Source: Metallyticus violacea (taxonomy: Eukaryota; Arthropoda; Insecta; Mantodea; Metallyticidae). From it: a stretch of DNA of 64,000 nt. A program made the position numbers and the translations under genes. The DNA lies in assembly GCA_030762175.1 (NCBI GenBank), contig JAUJEO010000019.1:1928001-1992000 (forward strand), read 5' to 3'. Below the pieces are notes generated by a model. The model was not told the origin of the DNA. It saw only the letters and a list, made by a program, of their open reading frames with translations, and made no database searches. Shown in pieces: positions 34,186-49,600 of this stretch (position 1 is its first letter; each line of letters opens with the position of its first letter).

Positions 34186-37100
34186 TCTTTTCGAGATTCT
34201 TTGCGCATAATATGCTTTACTGAGGCTATCAAAGTAGTATAATGAAAGAGAACCAGTTATCTCAAATAAGAACGGAAAAAAAGTGATTCTAACGAAGTTT
34301 CCAAACTTCGAAAAAATTTTTTTTTTCTTTTCGAGATTCTTTGCGCATAATATGCTTTACAGAGGCTATCAAACTAGTATAATGAAAGAGAACCATTTAT
34401 CTCAAATAATAACGGAAAAAAAGTGATTCAAACGAAGTTTCCAAACTTCGAAAAAAATTTTTTTTTTTCGAGATTCTTTGCGTATAGTATGCTCTTCTGA
34501 GGCTATCAAACTAGTATAATGAAAGAGAACCAGTTATCTCAAATAAGAACGGAAAAAAAGTGATTCTAACGAAGTTTCCAAACTTCGAAAAATTTTTTTT
34601 TCTTTTCGAGATTCTTTGCGTATAATATGCTTTACTGAGGCTATCAAACTAGCATAATGAAAGAGAACCAGTTATCTCAAATAAGAACGGAAAAAAAGTG
34701 ATTCTAACGAAGTTTCCAAAGTTCGAAAAATTTTTTTTTCTTTTCGAGATTCTTTGCGCATAATATGCTTTTCTGAGGCTATCAAACCAGTATAATGAAA
34801 GAGAACCAGTTAGCTCAAATAAGAACGGAAAAAAAGTGATTCTAACGAAGTTTCCAAACTTCGAAAAAAATTTTTCTTCTTTTCGAGATTCTTTGCGCAT
34901 AATATGCTTTTCTGAGGCTATCAAACTAGTATAATGAAAGAGAACCAGTTATCTGAAATAAGAACGGAAAAAAGTGATTGAAACGACGTTTCCAAACTTC
35001 GAAAAATTTTTTTTTTCTTTTCGAGATTTTTTGCGCATAATATGCTTTACTGAGGCTATCAAACTAGTAGAATGAAAGAGAACCAGTTATCTCAAACAAG
35101 AACGGAAAAAAAGTGATTCTAACGAAGTTTCCAAATTTCGAAAAAAATTTTTTTTCTTTTCGAGATTCTTTGCGCATAATATGCTTCTCTGAGTCTATCA
35201 AACTAGTATAATGAAAGAGAACAAGTTATCTCAAACAAGAACGGAAAAAAAGTGATTCTAACGAAGTTTCCAAACTTCGAAAAAAATTTTTTTTCTTTTC
35301 GAGATTCTTTGCGCATAATATGCTTATCTGAGGCTATCAAACTGTATAATGAAAGAGAACTAGTTATCTCAAATAAGAACGGAAAAAAGTGATTCTAACG
35401 ACGTTTCCAAACTTCGAAAAAAAATTTTTTTCTTTTCGAGATTCTTTGCGCATAATATGCTTCTCTGAGGCTATCAAACTAGTATAATGAAAGAGAACCA
35501 GTTATCTCAAACAAGAACGGAAAAAAAGTGATTCTAACGAAGTTTCCAAACTTCGAAAAAAATTTTTCTTCTTTTCGAGATTCTTTGCGCATAATATGCT
35601 TCTCTGAGGCTATCGAATTAGTATAATGAAAGAGAACAAGTTATCTCAAACAAGAACGGAAAAAAAGTGATTCTAACGAAGTTTCCAAACTTCGAAAAAA
35701 TTTTTTTTCTTTTCGAGATTCTTTGCGCATAATATGCTTTACTGAGGCTATCAAAATAGTATAATGAAAGAGAACCAGTTATCTCAAATAAGAACGGAAA
35801 ACAGTGATTCAAACGACGTTTCCAAACTTCGAAAAAAATTTTTTTTCTTTTCGAGATTCTTTGCGCATAATATGCTTTACTGAGGCTATCAAACTAGTAT
35901 AATGAAAGAGAACCAGTTATCTCAAATAAGATAGAAAAAAGTGATTCTAACGAAGTTTCCAAACTTGGAAAACATTTTTTTTCTTTTCGAGATTCTTTGC
36001 GCATAATATGCTCTACTGAGGCTATCAAACTAGTATAATGAAAGAGAACCAGTTATCTCAAATAAGAACGGAAAAAAGTGATTCAAACGACGTTTCCAAA
36101 CTTCGAAAAAAATTTTTTTTCTTTTCGAGATTCTTTGCGCATAATATGCTTTACTGAGGCTATCAAACTAGTATAATGAAAGAGAACCAGTTATCTCAAA
36201 TAAGAACGGAAAAAAGTGATTCAAACGATTTTTCCAAACTTCGAAAAAAATTTTTTTTCTTTTCGAGATTCTTTGCGCATAATATGCTTTACTGAGGCTA
36301 TCAAACTAGTATAATGAAAGAGAACCAGTTGTCTCAAATAAGAACGGAAAAAAGTGTTGAAACGACGTTTCCAAACTTCGAAAAAATTTTTTTTCTTTTC
36401 GAGATTCTTTGCGCATAATATGCTTCTCTGAGGCTATCAAACTAGTATAATGAAAGAGAACCAGTTATCTCAAATAAGAATGGAAAAAAAGTGATTCTAA
36501 GGAAGTTTCCAAACTTCGAAAAAAAATTTTTTTCATTTCGAGATTCTTTGCGCATAATATGCTTTTCTGAGGCTATCAAACTACTATCATGAAAGAGAAC
36601 CAGTTATCTCAAATAAGAAAGGAAAAAAGTGATTCAAACGACGTTTCCAAACTTCGAAAAAAATTTTTTTTCTTTTCGAGATTCTTTGCGCATAATATGC
36701 TTTTCTGAGGCTATCAAATCAGTATAATGAAAGAGAACCAGGTAGCTCAAATAAGAACGGAAAAAAAGTGATTCTAACGAAGTTTCCCAACTTCAAAAAA
36801 AATTTTTTTTCTTTTCGAGATTCTTTGCGCATAAAATGCTTCTCTGAGGCTATCAAACTAGTATAATGAAAGAGAACCAGTTATCTCAAACAAGAACGGA
36901 AAAAAAGTGATTTAAACGAAGTTTCCAAACTTCGAAAAAAATTTTTCTTCTTTTCGAGATTCTTTGCGCATAATATGCTTTTCTGAGGCTTTTAAACTAG
37001 TATAATGAAAGAGAACCAGTTATCTCAAATAAGAACGGAAAAAAGTGATTCAAACGACGTTTCCAAACTTCGAAAAAAATTTTTCTTCTTTTCGAGATTC

Positions 37101-37378
37101 TTTGCGCATAATATGCTTCTCTGAGGCTATCAAACTAGTATAATGAAAGAGAACAAGCTATCTCAAACAAGAACGGAAAAAAAGTGATTCTAACCAAGTT
37201 TCTAAACTTCGAAAAAAATTTTTTTCATTTCGAGATTCTTTGCGCATAATATGCTTTTCTGAGGATATCAAACTGTATAATGAAAGAGAACTAGTTATCT
37301 CAAATAAGAACGAAAAAAAGTGATTCTAACGACGTTTCCAAACTTCGAAAAAAAATTTTTTTCTTTTCGAGATTCTTT
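34186..37378 (+). repeat. Partial 6.2-kb module S0 (matches the tail of S1)
   Basis: Markers AAAGTAG (about 34229), CTTTACAGAGG (34355), TAGCATAATG (about 34650), TATCGAATTAG (35613), TATCAAAATAG (35752) and CCAGTTGTCTC (36331) reappear in the same order 6.22-6.36 kb downstream in S1. Single monomers are gained or lost between copies: one extra here near 34.5 kb, one missing near 35.75 kb and one extra near 36.2 kb. Confidence 0.78.
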
Positions 37379-40300
37379 GCGCATAACATGCTTCTCTGAG
37401 GCTATCAAACTAGTATAATGAAAGAGAACCAGTTATCTCAAACAAGAACGGAAAAAAAGTGATTCTAACGAAGTTTCCAAACTTCGAAAAAAATTTTTCT
37501 TCTTTTCGAGATTCTTTGCGCATAATATGCTTCTCTGAGGCTATCAAACTAGTATAATGAAAGAGAACAAGTTATCTCAAACAAGAACGGAAAAAAAGTG
37601 ATTCTAACGAAGTTTCCATACTTCGAAAAAATTTTTTTTTCTTTTCGAGATTCTTTGCGCATAATATGCTTTTCTGAGGCTATCAAACTAGTATAATGAA
37701 AGAGAACCAGTTATCTCAAACAAGAACGGAAAAAAAGTGATTCTAACGAAGTTTCCAAACTTCGAAAAAAATTTCTTTCTTTTCGAGATTCTTTGCGCAT
37801 AATATGCTTTTCTGAGGCTATCAAACTGTATAATGAAAGAGAACTAGTTATCTCAAATAAGAACGAAAAAAGTATTTCTAACGACGTTTCCAAACTTCGA
37901 AAAAAATTTTTTTTCTTTTCGAGATTCTTTGCGCATAATATGCTTCTCTGAGGCTATCAAACTAGTATAATGAAAGAGAACCAGTTATCTCAAACAAGAA
38001 CGGAAAAAAAGTGATTCTAACGAAGTTTCCAAACTTCGAAAAAAATTTTTCTTCTTTTCGAAATTCTTTGCGCATAATATGCTTTACTGAGGCTATCAAA
38101 CTAGTATAATGAAAGAGAACCAGTTATCTAAAATAAGAACGGAAAAAAGTGATTCAAACGACGTTTCCAAACTTCGAAAAAAATTTTTTTTCTTTTCGAG
38201 ATTCTTTGCGCATAATATGCTTTACTGAGGCTATCAAACTAGTATAATAAAAGAGAACCAGTTATCTCAAATAAGAATGGAAAAAAAGGGATTCAAAGGA
38301 AGTTTCCAAACTTCGAAAAAAAATTTTTTTCATTTCGAGATTCTTTGCGCATAATATGCTTTTCTGAGGCTATCAAACTACTATAATGAAAGAGAACCAG
38401 TTATCTCAAATAAGAACGGAAAAAAGTGATTCAAACAACGTTTCCAAACTTCGAAAAAAAATTTTTTTCTTTTCGAGATTCTTTGCGCATAATATGCTTT
38501 ACTGAGGCTATCAAAGTAGTATAAAGAAAGAGAACCAGTTATCTCAAATAAGAACGGAAAAAAAGTGATTCTAACGAAGTTTCCAAACTTCGAAAAAATT
38601 TTTTTTTCTTTTCGAAATTCTTTGCGCATAATATGCTTTACTGAGGCCATCAAACTAGTATAATGAAAGAGAACCATTTATCTCAAATAATAACGGAAAA
38701 AAAGTGATTCAAACGAAGTTTCCAAACTTCGAAAAAAAATATTTTTCTTTTGGAGATTCTTTGCGCATAATATGCTCTTCTGAGGCTATCAAACTAGGAT
38801 AATAAAAGAGAACCAGTTATCTCAAATAAGAATGGAAAAAAAGTGATTCTAAGGAAGTTTCCAAACTTCGAAAAAAAATTTTTTTCATTTCGAGATTCTT
38901 TGCGCATAATATGCTTTCCTGAGGCTATCAAACTACTATAATGAAAGAGAACCAGTTATCTCAAATAAGAACGGAAAAAAGTGATTCAAACGACGTTTCC
39001 AAACTTCGAAAAAAATTTTTTTTCTTTTCGAGATTCTTTGCGCATAATATGCTTTTCTGAGGCTATCAAACCAGTATAATGAAAGAGAACCAGGTAGCTC
39101 AAATAAGAACGGAAAAAAAGTGATTCTAACGAAGTTTCCCAACTTCAAAAAAAATTTGTTTTCTTTTCGAGATTCTTTGCGCATAAAATGCTTCTCTGAG
39201 GCTATCAAACTAGTATAATGAAAGAGAACCAGTTATCTCAAACAAGAACGGAAAAAAGTGATTTAAACGAAGTTTCCAAACTTCGAAAAAATTTTTTCTT
39301 CTTTTAGAGATTCTATGCGCATAATATGCTTTTCTGAGGCTATCAAACTATTATAATGAAAGAGAACCAGTTATCTCAAATAAGAACGGAAAAAAGTGAT
39401 TCAAACGACGTTTCCAAACTTGGAAAAAATTTTTTTTTCTTTTCCAGATTTTTTGCGCATAATATGCTTTACTGAGGCTATCAAACTAGTATAATGAAAG
39501 AGAACCAGTTATCTCAAATAAGAACGCAAAAAAAGTGATTCTAACGAAGTTTCCAAACTTCGAAAAAATTTTTTCTTCTTTTCGAGATTCTTTGCGCATA
39601 ATATGCTTCTCTGAGGCTATCAAACTAGTATAATGAAAGAGAACAAGCTATCTCAAACAAGAACGGAAAAAAAGTGATTCTAACGAAGTTTCTAAACTTC
39701 GAAAAAAAATTTTTTCATTTCGAGATTCTTTGCGCATAATATGCTTTTCTGAGGCTATCAAACTGTATAATGAAAGAGAACTAGTTATCTCAAATAAGAA
39801 CGAAAAAAAGTGATTCTAACGACGTTTCCAAACTTCGAAAAAAAATTTTTTTCTTTTCGAGATTCTTTGCGCATAATATGCTTCTCTGAGGCTATCAAAC
39901 TAGTATAATGAAAGAGAACCAGTTATCTCAAACAAGAACGGAAAAAAAGTGATTCTAACGAAGTTTCCAAACTTCGAAAAAAATTTTTCTTCTTTTCGAG
40001 ATTCTTTGCGCATAATATGCTTCTCTGAGGCTATCAAACTAGTATAATGAAAGAGAACAAGTTATCTCAAACAAGAACGGAAAAAAAGTGATTCTAAAGA
40101 AGTTTCCAAACTTCGAAAAAATTTTTTTTTCTTTTCGAGATTCTTTGGGCATAATATGCTTTTCTGAGGCTATCAAACTAGTATAATGAAAGAGAACCAG
40201 TTATCTCAAATAAGAACGGAAAAAAGTGATTCAAACGACGTTTCCAAACTTCGAAAAAAATTTTTTTTCTTTTCGAGATTCTTTGCGCATAATATGCTTT

Positions 40301-43300
40301 ACAGAGGCTATCAAACTAGTATAATGAAAGAGAACCAGTTATCTCAAATAAGAATGGAAAAAATGGGATTCAAAGGAAGTTTCCAAACTTCGAAAAAAAT
40401 TTTTTTTCATTTCGAGATTCTTTGCCCATAATATGCTTTTCTGAGGCTATCAAACTACTATAATGAAAGAGAACCAGTTATCTCAAATAAGAACGGAAAA
40501 AAGTGATTCAAACGACGTTTCCAAACTTCGAAAAAAATTTTTTTTCTTTTCGAGATTCTTTGCGCATAATATGCTTTACTGAGGCTATCAAAGTAGTATA
40601 ATGAAAGAGAACCAGTTATCTCAAATAAGAACGGAAAAAAAGTGATTCTAACGAAGTTTCCAAACTTCGAAAAAATTTTTTTTTTCTTTTCGAGATTCTT
40701 TGCGCATAATATGCTTTACAGAGGCTATCAAACTAGTATAATGAAAGAGAACCATTTATCTCAAATAATAACGGAAAAAAAGTGATTCAAACGAAGTTTC
40801 CAAACTTCGAAAAATTTTTTTTTCTTTTCGAGATTCTTTGCGTATAATATGCTTTACTGAGGCTATCAAACTAGCATAATGAAAGAGAACCAGTTATCTC
40901 AAATAAGAACGGAAAAAAAGTGATTCTAACGAAGTTTCCAAACTTCGAAAAATTTTTTTTTCTTTTCGAGATTCTTTGCGCATAATATGCTTTTCTGAGG
41001 CTATCAAACCAGTATAATGAAAGAGAACCAGTTAGCTCAAATAAGAACGGAAAAAAAGTGATTCTAACGAAGTTTCCAAACTTCGAAAAAAATTTTTCTT
41101 CTTTTCGAGATTCTTTGCGCATAATATGCTTTTCTGAGGCTATCAAACTAGTATAATGAAAGAGAACCAGTTATCTGAAATAAGAACGGAAAAAAGTGAT
41201 TGAAACGACGTTTCCAAACTTCGAAAAATTTTTTTTTTCTTTTCGAGATTTTTTGCGCATAATATGCTTTACTGAGGCTATCAAACTAGTAGAATGAAAG
41301 AGAACCAGTTATCTCAAACAAGAACGGAAAAAAAGTGATTCTAACGAAGTTTCCAAATTTCGAAAAAAATTTTTTTTCTTTTCGAGATTCTTTGCGCATA
41401 ATATGCTTCTCTGAGTCTATCAAACTAATATAATGAAAGAGAACAAGTTATCTCAAACAAGAACGGAAAAAAAGTGATTCTAACGAAGTTTCCAAACTTC
41501 GAAAAAAATTTTTTTTCTTTTCGAGATTCTTTGCGCATAATATGCTTATCTGAGGCTATCAAACTGTATAATGAAAGAGAACTAGTTATCTCAAATAAGA
41601 ACGGAAAAAAGTGATTCTAACGACGTTTCCAAACTTCGAAAAAAAATTTTTTTCTTTTCGAGATTCTTTGCGCATAATATGCTTCTCTGAGGCTATCAAA
41701 CTAGTATAATGAAAGAGAACCAGTTATCTCAAACAAGAACGGAAAAAAAGTGATTCTAACGAAGTTTCCAAACTTCGAAAAAAATTTTTCTTCTTTTCGA
41801 GATTCTTTGCGCATAATATGCTTCTCTGAGGCTATCGAATTAGTATAATGAAAGAGAACAAGTTATCTCAAACAAGAACGGAAAAAAAGTGATTCTAACG
41901 AAGTTTCCAAACTTCGAAAAAAATTTTTTTTCTTTTCGAGATTCTTTGCGCATAATATGCTTTACTGAGGCTATCAAACTGTATAATGAAAGAGAACTAG
42001 TTATCTCAATTAAGAACGGAAAAAAGTGATTTAAACGACGTTTGCAAACTTCGAAAAAATTTTTTTTCTTTTCGAGATTCTTTGCGCATAATATGCTTTA
42101 CTGAGGCTATCAAAATAGTATAATGAAAGAGAACCAGTTATCTCAAATAAGAACGGAAAACAGTGATTCAAACGACGTTTCCAAACTTCGAAAAAAATTT
42201 TTTTTCTTTTCGAGATTCTTTGCGCATAATATGCTTTACTGAGGCTATCAAACTAGTATAATGAAAGAGAACCAGTTATCTCAAATAAGATAGAAAAAAG
42301 TGATTCTAACGAAGTTTCCAAACTTGGAAAACATTTTTTTTCTTTTCGAGATTCTTTGCGCATAATATGCTCTACTGAGGCTATCAAACTAGTATAATGA
42401 AAGAGAACCAGTTATCTCAAATAAGAACGGAAAAAAGTGATTCAAACGACGTTTCCAAACTTCGAAAAAAATTTTTTTTCTTTTCGAGATTCTTTGCGCA
42501 TAATATGCTTTACTGAGGCTATCAAACTAGTATAATGAAAGAGAACCAGTTGTCTCAAATAAGAACGGAAAAAAGTGTTGAAACGACGTTTCCAAACTTC
42601 GAAAAAAATTTTTTTTCTTTTCGAGATTCTTTGCGCATAATATGCTTCTCTGAGGCTATCAAACTAGTATAATGAAAGAGAACCAGTTATCTCAAATAAG
42701 AATGGAAAAAAAGTGATTCTAAGGAAGTTTCCAAACTTCGAAAAAAAATTTTTTTCATTTCGAGATTCTTTGCGCATAATATGCTTTTCTGAGGCTATCA
42801 AACTACTATCATGAAAGAGAACCAGTTATCTCAAATAAGAAAGGAAAAAAGTGATTCAAACGACGTTTCCAAACTTCGAAAAAAATTTTTTTTCTTTTCG
42901 AGATTCTTTGCGCATAATATGCTTTTCTGAGGCTATCAAACCAGTATAATGAAAGAGAACCAGGTAGCTCAAATAAGAACGGAAAAAAAGTGATTCTAAC
43001 GAAGTTTCCCAACTTCAAAAAAAATTTTTTTTCTTTTCGAGATTCTTTGCGCATAAAATGCTTCTCTGAGTCTATCAAAGTAGTATAATGAAAGAGAACC
43101 AGTTATATCAAACAAGAACGGAAAAAAAGTGATTTAAACGAAGTTTCCAAACTTCGAAAAAAATTTTTCTTCTTTTCGAGATTCTTTGCGCATAATATGC
43201 TTTTCTGAGGCTTTTAAACTAGTATAATGAAAGAGAACCAGTTATCTCAAATAAGAACGGAAAAAAGTGATTCAAACGACGTTTCCAAACTTCGAAAAAA

Positions 43301-43600
43301 ATTTTTCTTCTTTTCGAGATTCTTTGCGCATAATATGCTTCTCTGAGGCTATCAAACTAGTATAATGAAAGAGAACAAGCTATCTCAAACAAGAACGGAA
43401 AAAAAGTGATTCTAACGAAGTTTCTAAACTTCGAAAAAAATTTTTTTCATTTCGAGATTCTTTGCGCATAATATGCTTTTCTGAGGATATCAAACTGTAT
43501 AATGAAAGAGAACTAGTTATCTCAAATAAGAACGAAAAAAAGTGATTCTAACGACGTTTCCAAACTTCGAAAAAAAATTTTTTTCTTTTCGAGATTCTTT
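37379..43600 (+). repeat. Module S1 (6,222 bp)
   Basis: It starts and restarts at GCGCATAACATGC (37379, 43601). The first ~3.45 kb (to about 40828) is shared with S2 and the remainder with S0. Private bases shared only with S3 include the G at 38752 (TTTTGGAGATTC), the A at 39306 (CTTTTAGAGATTC) and the A at 40303 (CTTTACAGAGG). Confidence 0.85.
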
Positions 43601-46600
43601 GCGCATAACATGCTTCTCTGAGGCTATCAAACTAGTATAATGAAAGAGAACCAGTTATCTCAAACAAGAACGGAAAAAAAGTGATTCTAACGAAGTTTCC
43701 AAACTTCGAAAAAAATTTTTCTTCTTTTCGAGATTCTTTGCGCATAATATGCTTCTCTGAGGCTATCAAACTAGTATAATGAAAGAGAACAAGTTATCTC
43801 AAACAAGAACGGAATAAAAGTGATTCTAACGAAGTTTCCAAACTTCGAAAAAATTTTTTTTTCTTTTCGAGATTCTTTGCGCATAATATGCTTTTCTGAG
43901 GCTATCAAACTAGTATAATGAAAGAGAACCAGTTATCTCAAACAAGAACGGAAAAAAAGTGATTCTAACGAAGTTTCCAAACTTCGAAAAAAATTTCTTT
44001 CTTTTCGAGATTCTTTGCGCATAATATGCTTTTCTGAGGCTATCAAACTGTATAATGAAAGAGAACTAGTTATCTCAAATAAGAACGAAAAAAGTATTTC
44101 TAACGACGTTTCCAAACTTCGAAAAAAATTTTTTTTCTTTTCGAGATTCTTTGCGCATAATATGCTTCTCTGAGGCTATCAAACTAGTATAATGAAAGAG
44201 AACCAGTTATCTCAAACAAGAACGGAAAAAAAGTGATTCTAACGAAGTTTCCAAACTTCGAAAAAAATTTTTCTTCTTTTCGAAATTCTTTGCGCATAAT
44301 ATGCTTTACTGAGGCTATCAAACTAGTATAATGAAAGAGAACCGGTTATCTAAAATAAGAACGGAAAAAAGTGATTCAAACGACGTTTCCAAACTTCGAA
44401 AAAAATTTTTTTTCTTTTCGAGATTCTTTGCGCATAATATGCTTTACTGAGGCTATCAAACTAGTATAATCAAAGAGAACCAGTTATCTCAAATAAGAAT
44501 GGAAAAAAAGGGATTCAAAGGAAGTTTCCAAACTTCGAAAAAAAATTTTTTTCATTTCGAGATTCTTTGCGCATAATATGCTTTTCTGAGGCTATCAAAC
44601 TACTATAATGAAAGAGAACCAGTTATCTCAAATAAGAACGGAAAAAAGTGATTCAAACAACGTTTCCAAACTTCGAAAAAAAATTTTTTTCTTTTCGAGA
44701 TTCTTTGCGCATAATATGCTTTACTGAGGCTATCAAAGTAGTATAAAGAAAGAGAACCAGTTATCTCAAATAAGAACGGAAAAAAAGTGATTCTAACGAA
44801 GTTTCCAAACTTCGAAAAAATTTTTTTTTCTTTTCGAAATTCTTTGCGCATAATATGCTTTACTGAGGCCATCAAACTAGTATAATGAAAGAGAACCATT
44901 TATCTCAAATAATAACGGAAAAAAAGTGATTCAAACGAAGTTTCCAAACTTCGAAAAAAAATATTTTTCTTTTCGAGATTCTTTGCGCATAATATGCTCT
45001 TCTGAGGCTATCAAACTAGGATAATAAAAGAGAACCAGTTATCTCAAATAAGAATGGAAAAAAAGTGATTCTAAGGAAGTTTCCAAACTTCGAAAAAAAA
45101 TTTTTTTCATTTCGAGATTCTTTGCGCATAATATGCTTTCCTGAGGCTATCAAACTACTATAATGAAAGAGAACCAGTTATCTCAAATAAGAACGGAAAA
45201 AAGTGATTCAAACGACGTTTCCAAACTTCGAAAAAAATTTTTTTTCTTTTCGAGATTCTTTGCGCATAATATGCTTTTCTGAGGCTATCAAACCAGTATA
45301 ATGAAAGAGAACCAGGTAGCTCAAATAAGAACGGAAAAAAAGTGATTCTAAAGAAGTTTCCCAACTTCAAAAAAAATTTGTTTTCTTTTCGAGATTCTTT
45401 GCGCATAAAATGCTTCTCTGAGGCTATCAAACTAGTATAATGAAAGAGAACCAGTTATCTCAAACAAGAACGGAAAAAAGTGATTTAAACGAAGTTTCCA
45501 AACTTCGAAAAAATTTTTTCTTCTTTTCGAGATTCTATGCGCATAATATGCTTTTCTGAGGCTATCAAACTATTATAATGAAAGAGAACCAGTTATCTCA
45601 AATAAGAACGGAAAAAAGTGATTCAAACGACGTTTCCAAACTTCGAAAAAATTTTTTTTTCTTTTCCAGATTTTTTGCGCATAATATGCTTTACTGAGGC
45701 TATCAAACTAGTATAATGAAAGAGAACCAGTTATCTCAAATAAGAACGCAAAAAAAGTGATTCTAACGAAGTTTCCAAACTTCGAAAAAATTTTTTCTTC
45801 TTTTCGAGATTCTTTGCGCATAATATGCTTCTCTGAGGCTATCAAACTAGTATAATGAAAGAGAACAAGCTATCTCAAACAAGAACGGAAAAAAAGTGAT
45901 TCTAACGAAGTTTCTAAACTTCGAAAAAAATTTTTTTCATTTCGAGATTCTTTGCGCATAATATGCTTTTCTGAGGCTATCAAACTGTATAATGAAAGAG
46001 AACTAGTTATCTCAAATAAGAACGAAAAAAAGTGATTCTAACGACGTTTCCAAACTTCGAAAAAAAATTTTTTTCTTTTCGAGATTCTTTGCGCATAATA
46101 TGCTTCTCTGAGGCTATCAAACTAGTATAATGAAAGAGAACCAGTTATCTCAAACAAGAACGGAAAAAAAGTGATTCTAACGAAGTTTCCAAACTTCGAA
46201 AAAAATTTTTCTTCTTTTCGAGATTCTTTGCGCATAATATGCTTCTCTGAGGCTATCAAACTAGTATAATGAAAGAGAACAAGTTATCTCAAACAAGAAC
46301 GGAAAAAAAGTGATTCTAAAGAAGTTTCCAAACTTCGAAAAAATTTTTTTTTCTTTTCGAGATTCTTTGGGCATAATATGCTTTTCTGAGGCTATCAAAC
46401 TAGTATAATGAAAGAGAACCAGTTATCTCAAATAAGAACGGAAAAAAGTGATTCAAACGACGTTTCCAAACTTCGAAAAAAATTTTTTTTCTTTTCGAGA
46501 TTCTTTGCGCATAATATGCTTTACTGAGGCTATCAAACTAGTATAATGAAAGAGAACCAGTTATCTCAAATAAGAATGGAAAAAATGGGATTCAAAGGAA

Positions 46601-49600
46601 GTTTCCAAACTTCGAAAAAAAATTTTTTTCATTTCGAGATTCTTTGCGCATAATATGCTTTTCTGAGGCTATCAAACTACTATAATGAAAGAGAACCAGT
46701 TATCTCAAATAAGAACGGAAAAAAGTGATTCAAACGACGTTTCCAAACTTCGAAAAAAAATTTTTTTTTTTCGAGATTCTTTGCGCTTAATATGCTTTAC
46801 TGAGGCTATCAAAGTAGTATAATGAAAGAGAACCAGTTATCTCAAATAAGAACGGAAAAAAAGTGATTCTAACGAAGTTTCCAAACTTCGAAAAATTTTT
46901 TTTTTCTTTTCGAGATTCTTTGCGCATAATATGCTTTACTGAGGCTATCAAACTACTATAATGAAAGAGAACCATTTATCTCAAATAATAACGGAAAAAA
47001 AGTGATTCAAACGAAGTTTCCAAACTTCGAAAAAAAAATTTTTTCTTTTCGAGATTCTTTGCGCATAATATGCTCTTCTGAGGCTATCAAACTAGGATAA
47101 TAAAAGAGAACCAGTTATCTCAAATAAGAACGGAAAAAAAGTGATTCTAACGAAGTTTCCAAACTTCGAAAAAAATTTTTTTTCTCTTCGAGATTCTTTG
47201 CGCATAATATGCTTTACTGATGCTATCAAACTAGCATAATGAAAGAGAACCAGTTATCTCAAATAAGAACGTAAAAAAAGTGATTCTAACGAAGTTTCCA
47301 AACTTCGAAAAAAATTTTTTTTCTTTTCGAGATTATTTGCGCATAATATGCTTTTCTGAGGCTATCAAACCAGTATAATGAAAGAGAACCAGGTAGCTCA
47401 AATAAGAACGGAAAAAAAGTGATTCTAACGAAGTTTCCAAACTTCAAAAAAAATTTTTTTTCTTTTCGAGATTCTTTGCGCATAATATGCTTCTCTGAGG
47501 CTATCAAACTAGTATAATGAAAGAGAACCAGTTATCTCAAATAAGAACGGAAAAAAGTGATTCAAACGACGTTTCCAAACTTCGAAAAAAATTTTTTTTC
47601 TTTTCGAGATTCTTTGCGCATAATATGCTTTACTGAGGCTATCAAACTAGTATAATGAAAGAGAACCAGTTATCTCAAATAAGAACGGAAAAAAAAGTGA
47701 TTCTAACGAAGTTTCCATACTTGGAAAACATTTTTTTTCTTTTCGAGATTCTTTGCGCATAATATGCTTTACTGAGGCTATCAAACTAGTATAATGAAAG
47801 AGAACCAGTTATCTCAAATAAGAACGGAAAAAAGTGATTCAAACGACGTTTCCAAACTTCGAAAAATATTTTTTTTCTTTTCGAGATTCTTTGCGCATAA
47901 TATGCTTTACTGAGGCTATCAAACTAGTATAATGAAAGAGAACCAGTTATCTCAAATAAGAACGGAAAAAAGTGATTCAAACGACGTTTCCAAACTTCGA
48001 AAAAAATTTTTTTTCTTTTCGAGATTCTTTGCGCATAATATGCTTTACTGAGGCTATCAAACTAGTATAATGAAAGAGAACCAGTTATCTCAAATAAGAA
48101 CGGAAAAATGTGATTGAAACGACGTTTCCAAACTTCGAAAAAAAATTTTTTTCTTTTCGAGATTCTTTGCGCATAATATGCTTTACTGAGGCTATCAAAC
48201 TAGTATAATGAAAGAGAACCAGTTATCTCAAATAAGAATGGAAAAAAAGTGATTCTAAGGAAGTTTCCAAACTTCGAAAAAAAATGTTTTTCATTTCGAG
48301 ATTCTTTGCGCATAATATGCTTTTCTGAGGCTATCAAACTACTATAATGAAAGATAACCAGTTATCTCAAATAAGAACGGAAAAAAGTGATTCAAACGAC
48401 GTTTCCAAACTTCGAAAAAAAATTTTTTTCTTTTCGAGATTCTTTGCGCAAAATATGCTTTACTGAGGCCATCAAAGTAGTATAATGAAAGAGAACCAGT
48501 TATCTCAAATAAGAACGGAAAAAAAGTGATTCTAACGAAGTTTCCAAACTTCGAAAAAATTTTTTTTTCTTTTCGAGATTCTTTGCGCATAATATGCTTT
48601 ACTGAGGCTATCAAACTAGTATAATGAAAGAGAACCAGTTATCTCAAATAAGAACGGAAAAAAGTGATTCTAACGAAGTTTCCAAACTTCGAAAAAAAAT
48701 TTTTTTCTTTTCGAGATTCTTTGCGCATAATATGCTTTACTGAGGCTATCAAACTAGCATAATGAAAGAGAACCAGTTATCTCAAATAAGAATGGAAAAA
48801 AAGTATTTCAAAGAAGTTTCCAAACTTCGAAAAAAAATTTTTTTCATTTCGAGATTCTTTGCGGATAATATGCTTTTCTGAGGTATCATACTACTATAAT
48901 GAAAGAGAACCAGTTATCTCAAATAAGAACGGAAAAAAGTGATTCAAACGACGTTTCCAAACTTCGAAAAAAAATTTTTTTCTTTTCGAGATTCTTTGCG
49001 CATAATATGCTTTACTGAGGCTATCAAAGTAGTATAATGAAAGAGAACCAGTTATCTCAAATAGGAACGGAAAAAAAGTGATTCTAACGAAGTTTCCAAA
49101 CTTCGAAAAATTTTTTTTTTCTTTTCGCGATTCTTTGCGCATAATATGCTTTACTGAGGCTATCAAACTAGTATAATGAAAGAGAACCATTTATCTCAAA
49201 TAATAACGGAAAAAAAGTGATTCAAACGAAGTTTCCAAACTTTGAAAAAAAATTTTTTTCTTTTCGAGATTCTTTGCGCATAATATGCTCTTCTGAGGCT
49301 ATCAAACTAGGATAATAAAAGAGAACCAGATATCTCAAATAAGAACGGAAAAAAAGTGATTCTAACGAAGTTTCCAAACTTCGAAAAATTTTTTTTTTCT
49401 TTTCGAGATTCTTTGCGCATAATATGCTTTACTGATGCTATCAAACTAGTATAATGAAAGAGAACCAGTTATCTCAAACAAGAACGGAAAAAAAGTGATT
49501 TAAACGAAGTTTCCAAACTTCGAAAAAAATTTTTCTTCTTTTCGAGATTCTTTGCGCATAATATGCTTTTCTGAGGCTATCAAACTGTATAATGAAAGAG

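Noticed and set aside
38381..38677. Minus-strand open frame of 98 codons, repeated at 44603, 51796 and 58019; many similar frames of 60-98 codons elsewhere
   Set aside because: These are antisense readings of two to three satellite monomers. The monomer (139 = 3 x 46 + 1) changes frame each unit, and the peptides are the same Phe/Lys/Ser-rich text repeated. Their conservation follows from the DNA duplication, not from coding selection.
40186..40431. Plus-strand open frame of 81 codons, repeated at 53602
   Set aside because: It spans two ordinary monomers and exists because A-run lengths happen to keep the frame open; duplicated with the 13.4-kb unit.
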